From Polaromonas sp. SP1 (GTDB taxonomy: Bacteria > Pseudomonadota > Gammaproteobacteria > Burkholderiales > Burkholderiaceae_C), in NCBI RefSeq assembly GCF_003711205.1, contig NZ_CP031013.1, positions 2,212,501-2,276,500 of the forward strand: a stretch of 64,000 nt of DNA. The letters are read 5' to 3'. Position 1 is the first letter of the stretch, and each line of letters starts with the position of its first letter. The position numbers and the translations under genes are program-made. Below, one piece after another: positions 56,465-64,000 of this stretch. The notes beneath the pieces are model-generated. The model had not been told where the DNA came from. It did not search any database and worked only from the letters and a program-made list of their open reading frames with translations.

Positions 56465-56728
56465 ATGCAAACCGTCAAGATCTACACCACCGGCACCTGC
56501 CCTTACTGCATCCAGGCCAAACAGTTGCTCAAGCAGCGCGGCGTCACCGAACTCGATGAAATCCGCGTCGACATGGAACCCGGCGAGCGCCAGAAGATGA
56601 TGGAAATCACCGGCCGGCGCACCGTGCCGCAAATCTTCATCGGCGAAACCCACGTCGGCGGCTGCGACGACCTGATGGCCCTGGACGGCCGCGGCGGCCT
56701 GATGCCCCTTCTGAACCCCGCCGCTTGA
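56465..56728 (+). CDS. grxC: Glutaredoxin 3
   Basis: The 87-aa protein has the dithiol active site TCPYCIQAK and the glutathione-binding TVPQIFIGETHVGG, so it is a class I glutaredoxin that reduces protein disulfides with glutathione. GGAGAA lies six bases before the ATG. It lies between the rhodanese and secB genes; a family B repeat follows before secB. Confidence 0.95.
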   Translation: MQTVKIYTTGTCPYCIQAKQLLKQRGVTELDEIRVDMEPGERQKMMEITGRRTVPQIFIGETHVGGCDDLMALDGRGGLMPLLNPAA

Positions 56729-56760
56729 GCTGGCTGCGGGGCCATATCTCTTCGCCAGCA

Positions 56761-56856
56761 TGAGCCGCGGGACTGGCTTTGCCAGACCGCAGGCGGGCGG
56801 CCCCCTCGGGGGGGCAGGGAGCTACACAAAGTGAGCGACCGTGGGGGCCACATACA
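56761..56856. repeat. GC-rich palindromic repeat, family B, between grxC and secB
   Basis: The copy has CCGCGGGACTGGCTTTGCCA, GGCCCCCTCGGGGGGGCAGG and ACACAAAGTGAGCGACCGTG then GGGG. It is nearly identical to the inverted copy at 33787-33880. Confidence 0.8.
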
Positions 56857-56864
56857 CGGCTCCC

Positions 56865-56870
56865 TATAAT
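56865..56870 (+). promoter_or_regulatory. Possible -10 element for secB
   Basis: A perfect TATAAT lies about 68 bases before the secB ATG, just after the family B repeat, so the repeat may separate secB from the grxC transcript. No clear -35 is seen. Confidence 0.4.
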
Positions 56871-56937
56871 TCGTTGGTTGCCCGCCCGCCGGTGCATCCA
56901 AACCCGTATCCAACCTTCCCCGACCCGAAAGAGCACC

Positions 56938-57408
56938 ATGGCTGAAGCCAATCTTGACCCCGTATTCCAGATCCAGCGCGTCTACCTCAAGGACGTCTCG
57001 CTCGAGCAGCCCAATTCGCCTGAAATCCTGCTGAACCCCGAGCAGCCTGCCGTGGACATCCAGCTGGGTGTGGACGCCACCCCCGTGGCGGACGGCCTGT
57101 TTGAGGTGGCTGTGACGGCCACGGTGCAGACCAAGATTGCCGACAAGACCGTCTTCCTGGTCGAAGCCAAGCAGGCCGGCATTTTTGAAATCCGCAACAT
57201 TCCCGCCGACCAGATGGGTGCGATCCTGGGCATCGCCTGCCCGCAGATCGTGTACCCCTACCTGCGCGGCAACGTGGCCGACGTGATCCAGCGCGGCGGT
57301 TTCCCGCCCGTGCACATGGCGGAAATCAACTTCCAGGCCATGTACGAGCAGCAGCAGGCCCAGGCCGCCGCAGCCGCCGAGCCTGCCGCACCGCAGATCA
57401 TCGTTTGA
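56938..57408 (+). CDS. secB: Protein-export chaperone SecB
   Basis: SecB keeps preproteins unfolded and delivers them to SecA, whose tail is encoded at the start of this window. The 156-aa protein has [20 protein letters not shown] and [20 protein letters not shown], and [17 protein letters not shown] near the end. Its C-terminus is Ala-rich. It has a possible promoter and a good terminator of its own. Confidence 0.97.
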   Translation: MAEANLDPVFQIQRVYLKDVSLEQPNSPEILLNPEQPAVDIQLGVDATPVADGLFEVAVTATVQTKIADKTVFLVEAKQAGIFEIRNIPADQMGAILGIACPQIVYPYLRGNVADVIQRGGFPPVHMAEINFQAMYEQQQAQAAAAAEPAAPQIIV

Positions 57409-57414
57409 TGAACC

Positions 57415-57441
57415 GCCGGGTCTACAGCCCGGCTTTTTTTT
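57415..57441 (+). terminator. Rho-independent terminator after secB
   Basis: GCCGGG (57415-57420) pairs with CCCGGC (57428-57433) around a seven-base loop and is followed by eight Ts. It lies directly after the secB stop. Confidence 0.88.
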
Positions 57442-57463
57442 GTGATTCCTTCGTGATCCCTTC

Positions 57464-58489
57464 ATGAAAATACTGGTCATCGGTGCGGGCGCCTGGGGTA
57501 CGGCCATCGCCGTCAGCAGCGCGGTCCGCCACCAGGTCACACTCTGGGCGCGCGACGCTGCCCTGGTCAAAAACCTGCGGGCCAGCCGCACCAACCACCG
57601 CTACCTGCCCGGTGTGGCGCTGCCTGAAGGCCTGCGGCTGCAAGGCGGCGACGTGCCGCTGGCGCAGGCCGTGGCCGGGCAAGACCTCATCATCCTGGCC
57701 ACGCCGGTGTCTGCGGCCCGCATCATGCTGCAAAGCCTGGAGCACGCCAGCGTGCCGGTGGCCTGGCTGAGCAAGGGGTTCGAAGCGCCCCTGGATACAG
57801 CTCCGTCTACCGATTCTTCTGCATCGTTTGGGCTGATGGTCCATGAAATACGTGCGCAGGCTGCTATCAATTTAAGAGCGGGCGTGCTCAGCGGGCCCAG
57901 CTTTGCGCTGGAAGTCGCCCGCGGCCAGCCGACGGCGCTGGTAGCCGCCAGCGAGCACGCCGAGGTGCGCGACGCGCTGGTCGCTGCGTTTCACAGCGCC
58001 ACGCTGCGCGTCTATGCCAACGACGACGTGATCGGCGTGGAAGTGGGCGGCGCCGTGAAGAACGTGCTGGCGATTGCCACCGGGCTGTGCGACGGCCTGC
58101 AACTGGGCCTGAATGCGCGCGCTGCGCTCATCACGCGCGGCCTGGCCGAAATGACGCGCCTGGGCGTGGCGCTGGGCGCCCGCGCCGAAACCTTCACGGG
58201 TTTGTCCGGCCTGGGCGACCTGGTGCTGACCGCCACCGGCGACCTGAGCCGCAACCGCAAGGTGGGGCTGCTGCTGGCCGAGGGCAAAACGCTGGCGCAA
58301 GCCGTTGATTCGCTGGGCCACGTGGCCGAGGGCGTGTACTGCGCCCGCACCGTGGTGCAGCGCGCCGCAGGGCTGGGCATCGAGATGCCGATTGCGCAGG
58401 CCGTGGTCGCCTTGCTGGACGGCAAACTCAAGCCCGCCGAAGCGGTGGCGGCGCTGATGGGCCGTGAGCCGACGGCCGAACTGGCCTGA
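57464..58489 (+). CDS. gpsA: Glycerol-3-phosphate dehydrogenase [NAD(P)+]
   Basis: GpsA reduces dihydroxyacetone phosphate to sn-glycerol-3-phosphate for phospholipids. The 341-aa protein starts [16 protein letters not shown], has the NAD loop, the catalytic Lys in [16 protein letters not shown], and [20 protein letters not shown]. Residues about 105-125 ([15 protein letters not shown]) and 126-139 ([16 protein letters not shown]) include DNA that resembles a family A repeat at 57827-57881, in frame. The flanks look native, so only part may be repeat-derived. Together with the ugp operon, glycerol-3-phosphate metabolism is well represented here. Confidence 0.94.
   Translation: MKILVIGAGAWGTAIAVSSAVRHQVTLWARDAALVKNLRASRTNHRYLPGVALPEGLRLQGGDVPLAQAVAGQDLIILATPVSAARIMLQSLEHASVPVAWLSKGFEAPLDTAPSTDSSASFGLMVHEIRAQAAINLRAGVLSGPSFALEVARGQPTALVAASEHAEVRDALVAAFHSATLRVYANDDVIGVEVGGAVKNVLAIATGLCDGLQLGLNARAALITRGLAEMTRLGVALGARAETFTGLSGLGDLVLTATGDLSRNRKVGLLLAEGKTLAQAVDSLGHVAEGVYCARTVVQRAAGLGIEMPIAQAVVALLDGKLKPAEAVAALMGREPTAELA
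57827..57881 (+). repeat. Possible family A repeat inside gpsA
   Basis: The segment has TTTGGGCTGATGG, CCATGAAATACGTGCGCAGG and CTGCTATCAATTTAAGAGCG. The last 20 bases match the conserved hairpin end of the family closely. It is translated in frame in gpsA. Confidence 0.5.
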
Positions 58490-58536
58490 GCGCTTGTTCG
58501 CCGCTTTCTGCCTCCGCTTCTTTCCGCTTCTTCTTT

Positions 58537-58593
58537 TGCTATTGAATTGATAGCTGTATGCCCAGGCGGCGCCTGGGCTGGAGCCCTAAAAAA
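58537..58593 (-). repeat. Dispersed short repeat, family A, downstream of gpsA
   Basis: The plus strand has TTGCTATTGAATTGATAGCT, GTATGCCCAGGCGGCGCCTG and GGCTGGAGCCCTAAAAA, a clear reverse-oriented copy between gpsA and the convergent cupin gene. Confidence 0.8.
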
Positions 58594-58630
58594 TCATGAT
58601 GGGGCTGGCCGGCGGCACGACGGCAGCCGG

Positions 58631-58960
58631 CTACTTGCGCAAATGCAGCGTCACCAGCAGCGAAGCGTCCTGCACCGCCGTCAGCCCGTGCGGCACGCCG
58701 CCCGCCAGCCACAGCAACTGGCCGGCTTTCATGGGCTGGGTCTGCCCGTTGGCGGTGAAGGCCACCTCGCCTTCCAGGCATTGCACGGTGATTTCGCCTT
58801 TGACCTGGTGCGAAGGCACGGTCTTGCCGGCCGGCACGATCAGGCGCATCACTTCCAGTTCTTCGCTTTTGAACAGCGCGACGGTACGGCCCTCGGACAG
58901 CTTGCCGGCCAGCGGCTGGACGTCGATGAGTTGCCCGGAGGCGGCGTGGGGGATGGCCAT
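58631..58960 (-). CDS. Small cupin-domain protein
   Basis: The ATG at 58960 follows AGGAG and gives a 109-aa single-cupin protein. The second half has SHQVKGEITVQCLEGEVAFT and GGVPHGLTAVQDASLL, covering the two cupin motifs with possible metal-binding His and Glu. Cupins of this size have varied roles, so no substrate is proposed. It is the first of a group on the minus strand facing gpsA. Two GNAT genes lie upstream. Confidence 0.75.
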   Translation of the reverse strand: MAIPHAASGQLIDVQPLAGKLSEGRTVALFKSEELEVMRLIVPAGKTVPSHQVKGEITVQCLEGEVAFTANGQTQPMKAGQLLWLAGGVPHGLTAVQDASLLVTLHLRK

Positions 58961-59039
58961 GGTGGAACTCCTGCGAACATGGCGACAGCACATCGCCTGC
59001 AAACTTTATACCCCAAGGGCTGCGCCGGCGAAACGGTCC

Positions 59040-59498
59040 CTATACCGTCTTGTTGTAGGCCAGGAAGACGTCGTCGCGCACCCAGCCCAGCGATTCGTAA
59101 AGCGCCTGCGCCGCGTGGTTGGTCCGGGCGGTGGTGAGGTCCAGCCGCGCAAAGCCGGTGGCCTGCGCGTGCGCATGGGCCGCCAGCATCAGCGCGCGGC
59201 CGGCGCCGCTTTTGCGGGCTTCGGGCGCCACATACAGGTCGTACAGCGTGTAAATCGGCTGGGCGATCACCGAGCAGAAACCGGGGTACAGCTGGCAGAA
59301 GCCGACGAGCGAACCTTCAGTGCCGGCAGTTTGCGCCACCAGGATCACCGACTCCCGGTTGCGCATGCGGTCACCGATGAATTGCAGCGCCAGCGCCGGA
59401 TCGGCCGGCTGCTCGTAAAACTGCCGGTAGGCGTCAAACAGCGCGGCGGCTTGCGGCAGGTCGTGCAGGCCGGTCAGGCGGACGGCGACAGCGCTCAT
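59040..59498 (-). CDS. GNAT family N-acetyltransferase
   Basis: The 152-aa protein has the GNAT core: YDLYVAPEARKSGAGRALML, the acetyl-CoA loop, then LTTARTNHAAQALYESLGWV near the end. The substrate is unknown. The ATG at 59498 gives MSAVAVRLTGLHDLPQAAAL. It is 25 bases downstream of another GNAT gene on the same strand and the two may be co-transcribed. They are not close copies. Confidence 0.88.
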   Translation of the reverse strand: MSAVAVRLTGLHDLPQAAALFDAYRQFYEQPADPALALQFIGDRMRNRESVILVAQTAGTEGSLVGFCQLYPGFCSVIAQPIYTLYDLYVAPEARKSGAGRALMLAAHAHAQATGFARLDLTTARTNHAAQALYESLGWVRDDVFLAYNKTV

Positions 59499-59523
59499 GC
59501 CAGCGTTTTTTCCATGAAGACGC

Positions 59524-59946
59524 TCAAGGGTCGTGCACATACGCGCCGAAAGGCTCTCGCAGCACGTAACCCAGCCGCGCATACAGGCCCAGCGCCTCGG
59601 GCTGGTGAATGCCCGTCTCCAGCCGGGCCAGCCGCACGCCGGTGGCCTGCAGGTGCTCCTCCAGCGTTTGCATGATGGCCTTTGAAAGCCCTTTGCCGCG
59701 GTGCTGCTCAAGAACAAAGACACGTTTGATTTCCCCGTAGCGCCCGTCGTTGTCCAGCGTTTTGACGGCGCCGCAAGCAACCAGCTCGCCTTCAATGTGC
59801 GCGCCGACAAACAGCACGTTGGGCTGGCTGAGCGCCGAGAGGCTTTCGAGGTGGTTGCTCTCGGCCGGGTAAAGCGCCGCCATGTAAGCGTCCGACAGCG
59901 CGATCAGCGCGGCGGCCGATGGCGGGTCTACAGGGGTGATGTGCAT
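59524..59946 (-). CDS. GNAT family N-acetyltransferase
   Basis: The 140-aa protein starts MHITPVDPPSAAALIALSDA and has the GNAT signature KRVFVLEQHRGKGLSKAIMQ, then GIHQPEALGLYARLGYVLRE. The RGKGLSKA stretch is the pyrophosphate-binding loop. Its substrate is not known; the N-terminal half resembles proteins annotated as putative acetyltransferases with PAESNH motif. A family A repeat separates it from panC upstream. Confidence 0.87.
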   Translation of the reverse strand: MHITPVDPPSAAALIALSDAYMAALYPAESNHLESLSALSQPNVLFVGAHIEGELVACGAVKTLDNDGRYGEIKRVFVLEQHRGKGLSKAIMQTLEEHLQATGVRLARLETGIHQPEALGLYARLGYVLREPFGAYVHDP

Positions 59947-59959
59947 GGATTAGTGATCA

Positions 59960-60012
59960 AATTGGCCTCTAGCCCAGACGCCGTCTGGGCTTTCAGCTAT
60001 CAAAAAAGGAGC
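59960..60012 (+). repeat. Dispersed short repeat, family A, between panC and GNAT gene
   Basis: The copy has AATTGGCCTCTAGCCCAGAC, GCCGTCTGGGCTTTCAGCTA and TCAAAAAAGGAGC. AGCCCAGACG and CGTCTGGGCT form a perfect ten-base-pair stem with no gap beyond the turn, which is the clearest palindrome of the family. Confidence 0.82.
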
Positions 60013-60053
60013 AACCCGGGTTTCGGCACACACAGGTGGTGCCCAGGGGGCGG

Positions 60054-60902
60054 CTAGATTTCCAGGTTGTCGATCAGCCGTGTGCTGCCCAGCTTGGCGG
60101 CGCCCAGCACCACCAGCGGCACATCAGCCAGCGGGCCGTGCGGCACCAGCAGGTCGGCGCGGCGGCGCACGGTGAGGTAGTCGGGCTTCCAGCCGCGGCG
60201 GGCCAGCGCCTGCATGGCCTGCGCTTCAAGGGCGGGCAGGTCGGGCGTGCCGCCGGCGCGGGCGGCTTCGCCCAATGCGCGTATCGCTTTGGACAGCTCC
60301 ACCGCTTCGGCGCGCTGGGTGGCGTTGAGGTAGCCGTTGCGCGACGACAGCGCCAGGCCGTCTTCGGCGCGCTGGGTTTCGCCGGCCAGGATTTCGATCG
60401 GCAGCGCAAACTGCTGCACCATGCGGCGCACCACCATCACCTGCTGGTAGTCCTTCTTGCCGAAAGCCGCCACGCCCGTGGGCATGCCGGCAAACACGCA
60501 GGAAAAGAGCTTGAGCACCACTGTGCTCACACCGATGAAAAAGCCGGGCCTGAAGTGGCCTTCAAGGATGTCGCTGATGTCGGTGGCCGGGTGCACCTTG
60601 TAGCTTTGCGGCTCGGGGTAGAGGTGTTTTTCGAGCGGGGCAAACAGCACGTTGCAGCCGGCTTCTTTCAGCCGCTCGGCATCGGCGTCCAGCGTGCGCG
60701 GGTAGCTGTCGAAGTCTTCGTGCGGCGCGAACTGCAGGCGGTTCACAAAGATGCTGGAGACACTCACGTCGCCCAGCGGCTTGGCCTGTTTGACGAGGGC
60801 GATGTGGCCGTCGTGCAGGTTGCCCATGGTGGGCACAAAAGACGGGCGCTTGAACGGGCTGAGGGCCTCGCGCAGCTCCGGGATGGTGTGGACGATTTTC
60901 AT
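60054..60902 (-). CDS. panC: Pantothenate synthetase
   Basis: PanC joins pantoate and beta-alanine to make pantothenate with ATP. The ATG at 60902 gives [17 protein letters not shown] and a 282-aa protein with [14 protein letters not shown] (HxGH-type motif), [16 protein letters not shown] and [16 protein letters not shown] (KMSKS-like region). It is on the same strand as panB but separated from it by the 1.65-kb inverse autotransporter gene, which reads in the opposite direction. Genes for panB and panC are usually next to each other. Confidence 0.95.
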   Translation of the reverse strand: MKIVHTIPELREALSPFKRPSFVPTMGNLHDGHIALVKQAKPLGDVSVSSIFVNRLQFAPHEDFDSYPRTLDADAERLKEAGCNVLFAPLEKHLYPEPQSYKVHPATDISDILEGHFRPGFFIGVSTVVLKLFSCVFAGMPTGVAAFGKKDYQQVMVVRRMVQQFALPIEILAGETQRAEDGLALSSRNGYLNATQRAEAVELSKAIRALGEAARAGGTPDLPALEAQAMQALARRGWKPDYLTVRRRADLLVPHGPLADVPLVVLGAAKLGSTRLIDNLEI

Positions 60903-61158
60903 GAGTAGGCAAAAAGATGTCAGTTCAAAAGGGCACAGGCCCGCCACGGCTGATATTACCGTCTCCAGCGCGCCGTGCAGGCGGCTGTTTGCGATGACTG
61001 CCTGGCGTCGCGACCGTTGCAGCGGGGGCGAATCATGCAAAAACCGCTTGTGCGGCCGCAAATGGTGATGGTCAAATTCGCCTCTGGGGCTGGCGCCCGG
61101 AATTTCTGGAGCGGCTTCCCTAAATAACCAGAATGCAGCAAAAAAAAGAGGAGCAAAC

Positions 61159-62805
61159 ATGCGTTGGCTAGCAATGACTTTTTTGGCGGTGCTGGCCGGC
61201 GCCGCCCCCGCTGCACACGCGCAGACGGCCCCGGGCATGAAGTGGAGCCCCTACATCGACTTCGAAGCCAAGCCCGGCAACAAGCGTGACATCGGTGAGG
61301 CCAATGTGTTTGTCCCGCTCGCGCAAACCGACCGCACACTGTTTTTTGGCGACCTGCGTGGCCGTTTTGACGGCAACAGCAACCGCGAGGGCAATTTCGG
61401 CCTGGGCGTGCGCCACATGCTGGCGAACGGCTGGAACATAGGCGGCTACGGCTACTTTGACCGCCGCCGCACCGAGACCGGCAATTTTTTCAACCAGACC
61501 ACGCTGGGTGCCGAGGCGCTGGGCCCCGACTGGGACTTGCGCGCCAATTTTTATCTGCCGAACGGCAGCCGCACGCGCGACCTGGGCACGACGGGCGGCG
61601 GCGCGCCGACGGCCGCCATCTCCGGCAACACCGTGCAAATCACCACCCCGGGTTTGATCACACGCGAAGAGCGCGCCCTCAAGGGCTATGACGCGGAAGT
61701 GGGCTGGCGCGCGCCGCTGTTCGATGCCCAGGACAAGCGCCAGTTGCGGCTCTTCCTGGGGGGTTATCACTTCAGCGACGCCGGCATCCGTGTGTCCGGG
61801 CCCCGCCTGCGTGCGGAGTTTGTGACGGCCGAAGTGCCAGGGCTGTGGAAGGGCGCCAGGCTGGCCTTGGGCGCGGAGCTCCAGCACGACCACGCGCGCG
61901 GCCGCCAGGCTTTTGTGTCGCTGCGCCTGCGCATCCCCTTTGGCGGCGGCAGCGGTGAACGTGCCGGCGCACTCAATGCCCAGGAAAGGCGCATGACCGA
62001 GCCGGTGATGCGCGATGTGGACATCGTCACCCAAAGCCGGGTATCCGGCTCGACCGCCCCATTGGTGGAGACGGCCAGCCTGACCGGCGCCGGGCAAAGC
62101 TTCAGCCTGATTTCAAGCGCCAACACCACGGGCGCCGCCCTGCCGGGCGCGGTGGCCGCCGCCGGCCCCAACAGCCTGGTCGTGCTGTCGGGCACCTTCA
62201 ACACCAGTGCCATCACGACGCTGCAAACCGGGCAGACGCTGATGGGCGCGGGGTCTGTCACCGTGCGCGCACCCAGCGGTGCGACCGCGACCCTGGTGAC
62301 GCCGGGCGCGACCATCACCGGGGCGGTGGCCGGCAACAACCCGGCCGTCTTCATGGGCGACAACAGCACGTTGACGGGAATGACGGTCAGCAACCTGTCC
62401 ACGGGGGGCGGCACGCCCAACCCGTTTGCCGTGCGCGCCACCGGCGTGACCGGGGCGGTCGTCTCCAACAATACGCTGACGGGGCTGGAAAACCTGGTGG
62501 GTGGAACCGCGCAGGGCCTGCTGATCAGCAGCTCCAGCAACATCACCGTGAGCGGCAACACCATGACCGGCACAGGAACCGGCATTGCGGTGGGCCTCAA
62601 TGTCGTGAATTCGACCGGCATCCTGGTCACGGGCAACACCATGAGTGCCACCGGAAGCAGCGCCGGGAACAGCCGGGCCATCGTGATCAACAACGGCAGC
62701 TTCGCAGCGGGCTCGACGGGCAATACCATCCTGACCGGCATCTGCAGTGTCGCCGCTGCCGGAACCGGCTCGATCGGATTGACCGGCGGCGGGACTTGCC
62801 CCTGA
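61159..62805 (+). CDS. Inverse autotransporter with predicted beta-helix passenger
   Basis: The 548-aa protein has a signal peptide ([20 protein letters not shown], cleaved after AHA), then an intimin/invasin-type beta-barrel domain (about residues 25-260) with [40 protein letters not shown] and [20 protein letters not shown], and a C-terminal passenger (about 300-548) of short repeated units such as [23 protein letters not shown] and [12 protein letters not shown], typical of a right-handed beta-helix. Two Cys near the C-terminus could form a disulfide. The barrel is at the N-terminus, so the passenger is expected to face outwards. GAGGAG precedes the ATG. No Ig-like repeats are present. Confidence 0.85.
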   Translation: MRWLAMTFLAVLAGAAPAAHAQTAPGMKWSPYIDFEAKPGNKRDIGEANVFVPLAQTDRTLFFGDLRGRFDGNSNREGNFGLGVRHMLANGWNIGGYGYFDRRRTETGNFFNQTTLGAEALGPDWDLRANFYLPNGSRTRDLGTTGGGAPTAAISGNTVQITTPGLITREERALKGYDAEVGWRAPLFDAQDKRQLRLFLGGYHFSDAGIRVSGPRLRAEFVTAEVPGLWKGARLALGAELQHDHARGRQAFVSLRLRIPFGGGSGERAGALNAQERRMTEPVMRDVDIVTQSRVSGSTAPLVETASLTGAGQSFSLISSANTTGAALPGAVAAAGPNSLVVLSGTFNTSAITTLQTGQTLMGAGSVTVRAPSGATATLVTPGATITGAVAGNNPAVFMGDNSTLTGMTVSNLSTGGGTPNPFAVRATGVTGAVVSNNTLTGLENLVGGTAQGLLISSSSNITVSGNTMTGTGTGIAVGLNVVNSTGILVTGNTMSATGSSAGNSRAIVINNGSFAAGSTGNTILTGICSVAAAGTGSIGLTGGGTCP

Positions 62806-62865
62806 TGCTTGGCGATGCGCCGGCTCGGGCCGGTGCCTCTGCCGCCTCTACAGCCTCTACAGCCT

Positions 62866-63780
62866 CTACCAGGCGTGCTGGGCGTTGACCGGAAAGCTGC
62901 CGTCCTTCACGGCACGCACGTACGCTTCCATGGCGCCGCGCACGCTGGCGGTCTTGTTGTCCGGGCCTTCCATGAAGTTGCGCACAAACTTCGGCATCTT
63001 GCCCAGGTTCATGCCCAGCATGTCGTGCAGCACCAGCACCTGGCCGGCGGTGCCGTTGCCCGCGCCAATGCCGATGGTGGCGCAATGTGTGAGCTCCTGC
63101 GTGAGCGTGGCCGACAGCGCGGCGGGCACCATCTCCAGCACCAGCATGGCGGCGCCGGCGTCCTGCAGTTCGCGCGCGTGGCGCGTCATCGTGGCGGCGG
63201 CTTCGTCACCCTTGCCCTGCACGCGGTAGCCGCCCAGGGCATGCACGGTCTGAGGCGTCAGGCCCAGGTGGGCGCAAACAGGGATGCCGCGCTCAACCAG
63301 GAAGCGCACGGTCTCGGCCGTCCAGCCGCCGCCTTCGAGCTTGACCATGTGGGCGCCGGCCTGCATCAGCACGGTGGCGCTGCGCAGCGCCTGCTCTTTG
63401 GACTCGTGGTAACTGCCGAAGGGCAAATCGCCAATCAGCCAGGCCGTGGCCTGTGAGCGGCGCAGGCCGTTGGCCACACATTCGGTGTGGTGGCGCATGG
63501 TCTCCAGCGTCACGCCGACGGTGCTGGTCAGGCCCTGGCAGACCATGCCCAGCGAGTCGCCCACCAGGATGCACTCCACACCCGCAGCGTCGGCCACGGC
63601 GGCAAAGGTCGCGTCGTAGGCCGTCAGCATGGTGATTTTTTCGCCATGCGCCTGCATCTCGCGCAGGCGCGGCAGGCTCACCGGTTTGCGCGCAGGTGGG
63701 GCGGATGGCGTGGACGACGGCGGCAGTGTGCCGTAAGGCGTGGCGGATGCTGGAGGGGTGGTGTCGGCAGGGGTCGTCAT
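62866..63780 (-). CDS. panB: 3-Methyl-2-oxobutanoate hydroxymethyltransferase PanB
   Basis: PanB adds a hydroxymethyl group from 5,10-methylene-tetrahydrofolate to alpha-ketoisovalerate, making ketopantoate. The 304-aa protein has the catalytic [20 protein letters not shown] and [20 protein letters not shown]-like region. The first 35 residues (rich in Pro, Thr, Ser and Ala) are an extra low-complexity tail; typical PanB starts near [20 protein letters not shown]. So the start is not certain. It is convergent with the inverse autotransporter gene and would pair with panC if that gene were absent. Confidence 0.93.
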   Translation of the reverse strand: MTTPADTTPPASATPYGTLPPSSTPSAPPARKPVSLPRLREMQAHGEKITMLTAYDATFAAVADAAGVECILVGDSLGMVCQGLTSTVGVTLETMRHHTECVANGLRRSQATAWLIGDLPFGSYHESKEQALRSATVLMQAGAHMVKLEGGGWTAETVRFLVERGIPVCAHLGLTPQTVHALGGYRVQGKGDEAAATMTRHARELQDAGAAMLVLEMVPAALSATLTQELTHCATIGIGAGNGTAGQVLVLHDMLGMNLGKMPKFVRNFMEGPDNKTASVRGAMEAYVRAVKDGSFPVNAQHAW

Positions 63781-63867
63781 GGGTGGGTCCGGAATTTAGC
63801 GAGAGTCTAACCAGCTTCAGTGTGCTTTTTTGTGCCTCGTCTAGAGAGGCCAGACAAGGCGTGCGCC

Positions 63868-64000
63868 TTAACGCGCTTCGGGCGCAGACCGGCTCATGCC
63901 CAGGCGCTCGAGCAGCTTCACGTCGGCTTCGGTGTCGGGGTTGCCGGTGGTCAGCAGCTTGTCACCGTAAAAGATCGAATTCGCGCCGGCCAGGAAGCAC
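63868..64000 (-). CDS. bioB: Biotin synthase BioB, C-terminal end only
   Basis: The last 43 codons are present. The frame reads [20 protein letters not shown] then [20 protein letters not shown] and ends EAR stop. [20 protein letters not shown] is the hallmark C-terminal region of BioB, a radical SAM enzyme that inserts sulfur into dethiobiotin. The rest of the gene lies beyond the window. panB is encoded 88 bases downstream on the same strand. Confidence 0.9.
   Translation of the reverse strand, partial: CFLAGANSIFYGDKLLTTGNPDTEADVKLLERLGMSRSAPEAR

Noticed and set aside
62826-62875. Direct repeats of CTACAGCCTC before panB as a CRISPR-like array
   Set aside because: Only about three short tandem units with no spacers; a simple local repeat.

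Overview
The window is GC-rich, densely packed bacterial chromosome. Gene content and order point to Burkholderiales, family Comamonadaceae (Polaromonas/Rhodoferax-like). The supporting blocks, recognised from general knowledge of the group, are hemA-prfA-prmC-grxD, pilBCD-coaE-zapD-yacG, rplU-rpmA-obgE, ubiE/ubiJ/ubiB, and gpmA divergent from a rhodanese-grxC-secB-gpsA block. I see no prophage, insertion sequence, integron or CRISPR array. Almost everything is core housekeeping, with a few accessory islands.

Layout. 1-6.9 kb: end of secA, argJ, a DUF815 ATPase overlapping a MutT-type Nudix gene, a lytic transglycosylase and proS on the minus strand, then rppH and a CNP1-like gene. 6.9-11.2 kb: proB, obgE, rpmA and rplU (minus), divergent ispB, and tRNA-Pro(CGG). 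11.3-17.3 kb: pilBCD, coaE, zapD, yacG and a small secreted protein. 17.3-21.4 kb: hemA-prfA-prmC-grxD (minus). 21.5-27 kb: a small membrane protein and a complete glycerol-3-phosphate uptake operon ugpBAEC-ugpQ (minus). 27-44 kb, mostly plus strand: a 1310-aa FAD/Fe-S oxidoreductase, ubiquinone genes (ubiE, ubiJ, ubiB), aspS, nudB, clsB, folE with a BLUF photoreceptor, an EamA transporter, a DUF429 protein and a secreted nuclease. 44.7-52.6 kb: an envelope/stress-type island with two BON lipoproteins, YqjE-like, DUF883 and DUF1328 membrane proteins, a CHASE3 histidine kinase with a divergent LuxR-type regulator, a receiver-only protein and an AsmA-family protein. 52.6-64 kb: a MoeB/ThiF protein, ctpA, gpmA, rhodanese, grxC, secB, gpsA, a cupin, two GNAT acetyltransferases, panC, an inverse autotransporter, panB and the end of bioB.

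The most unusual signal is a dispersed family of short elements (about 50-60 bp) seen at about twelve places. The core is an AGCCC...GGGC palindrome followed by a GCTATCAAATT...ATAGC hairpin. Several copies lie between genes. Others lie inside reading frames without breaking them (giant oxidoreductase, small membrane protein, nuclease N-terminus, probably the Tat signal of the lytic transglycosylase, possibly gpsA and the DUF429 gene), and two supply a gene's stop codon (mutT, clsB). A second family of about 90-bp GC-rich palindromic repeats sits in intergenic gaps, including one and perhaps two gaps of the ugp operon and a three-copy array before ubiJ. The other notable item is an intimin-type inverse autotransporter with a predicted beta-helix passenger lying between panC and panB.

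All family assignments come from reading motifs and order in the sequence. No database search or structure prediction was run.
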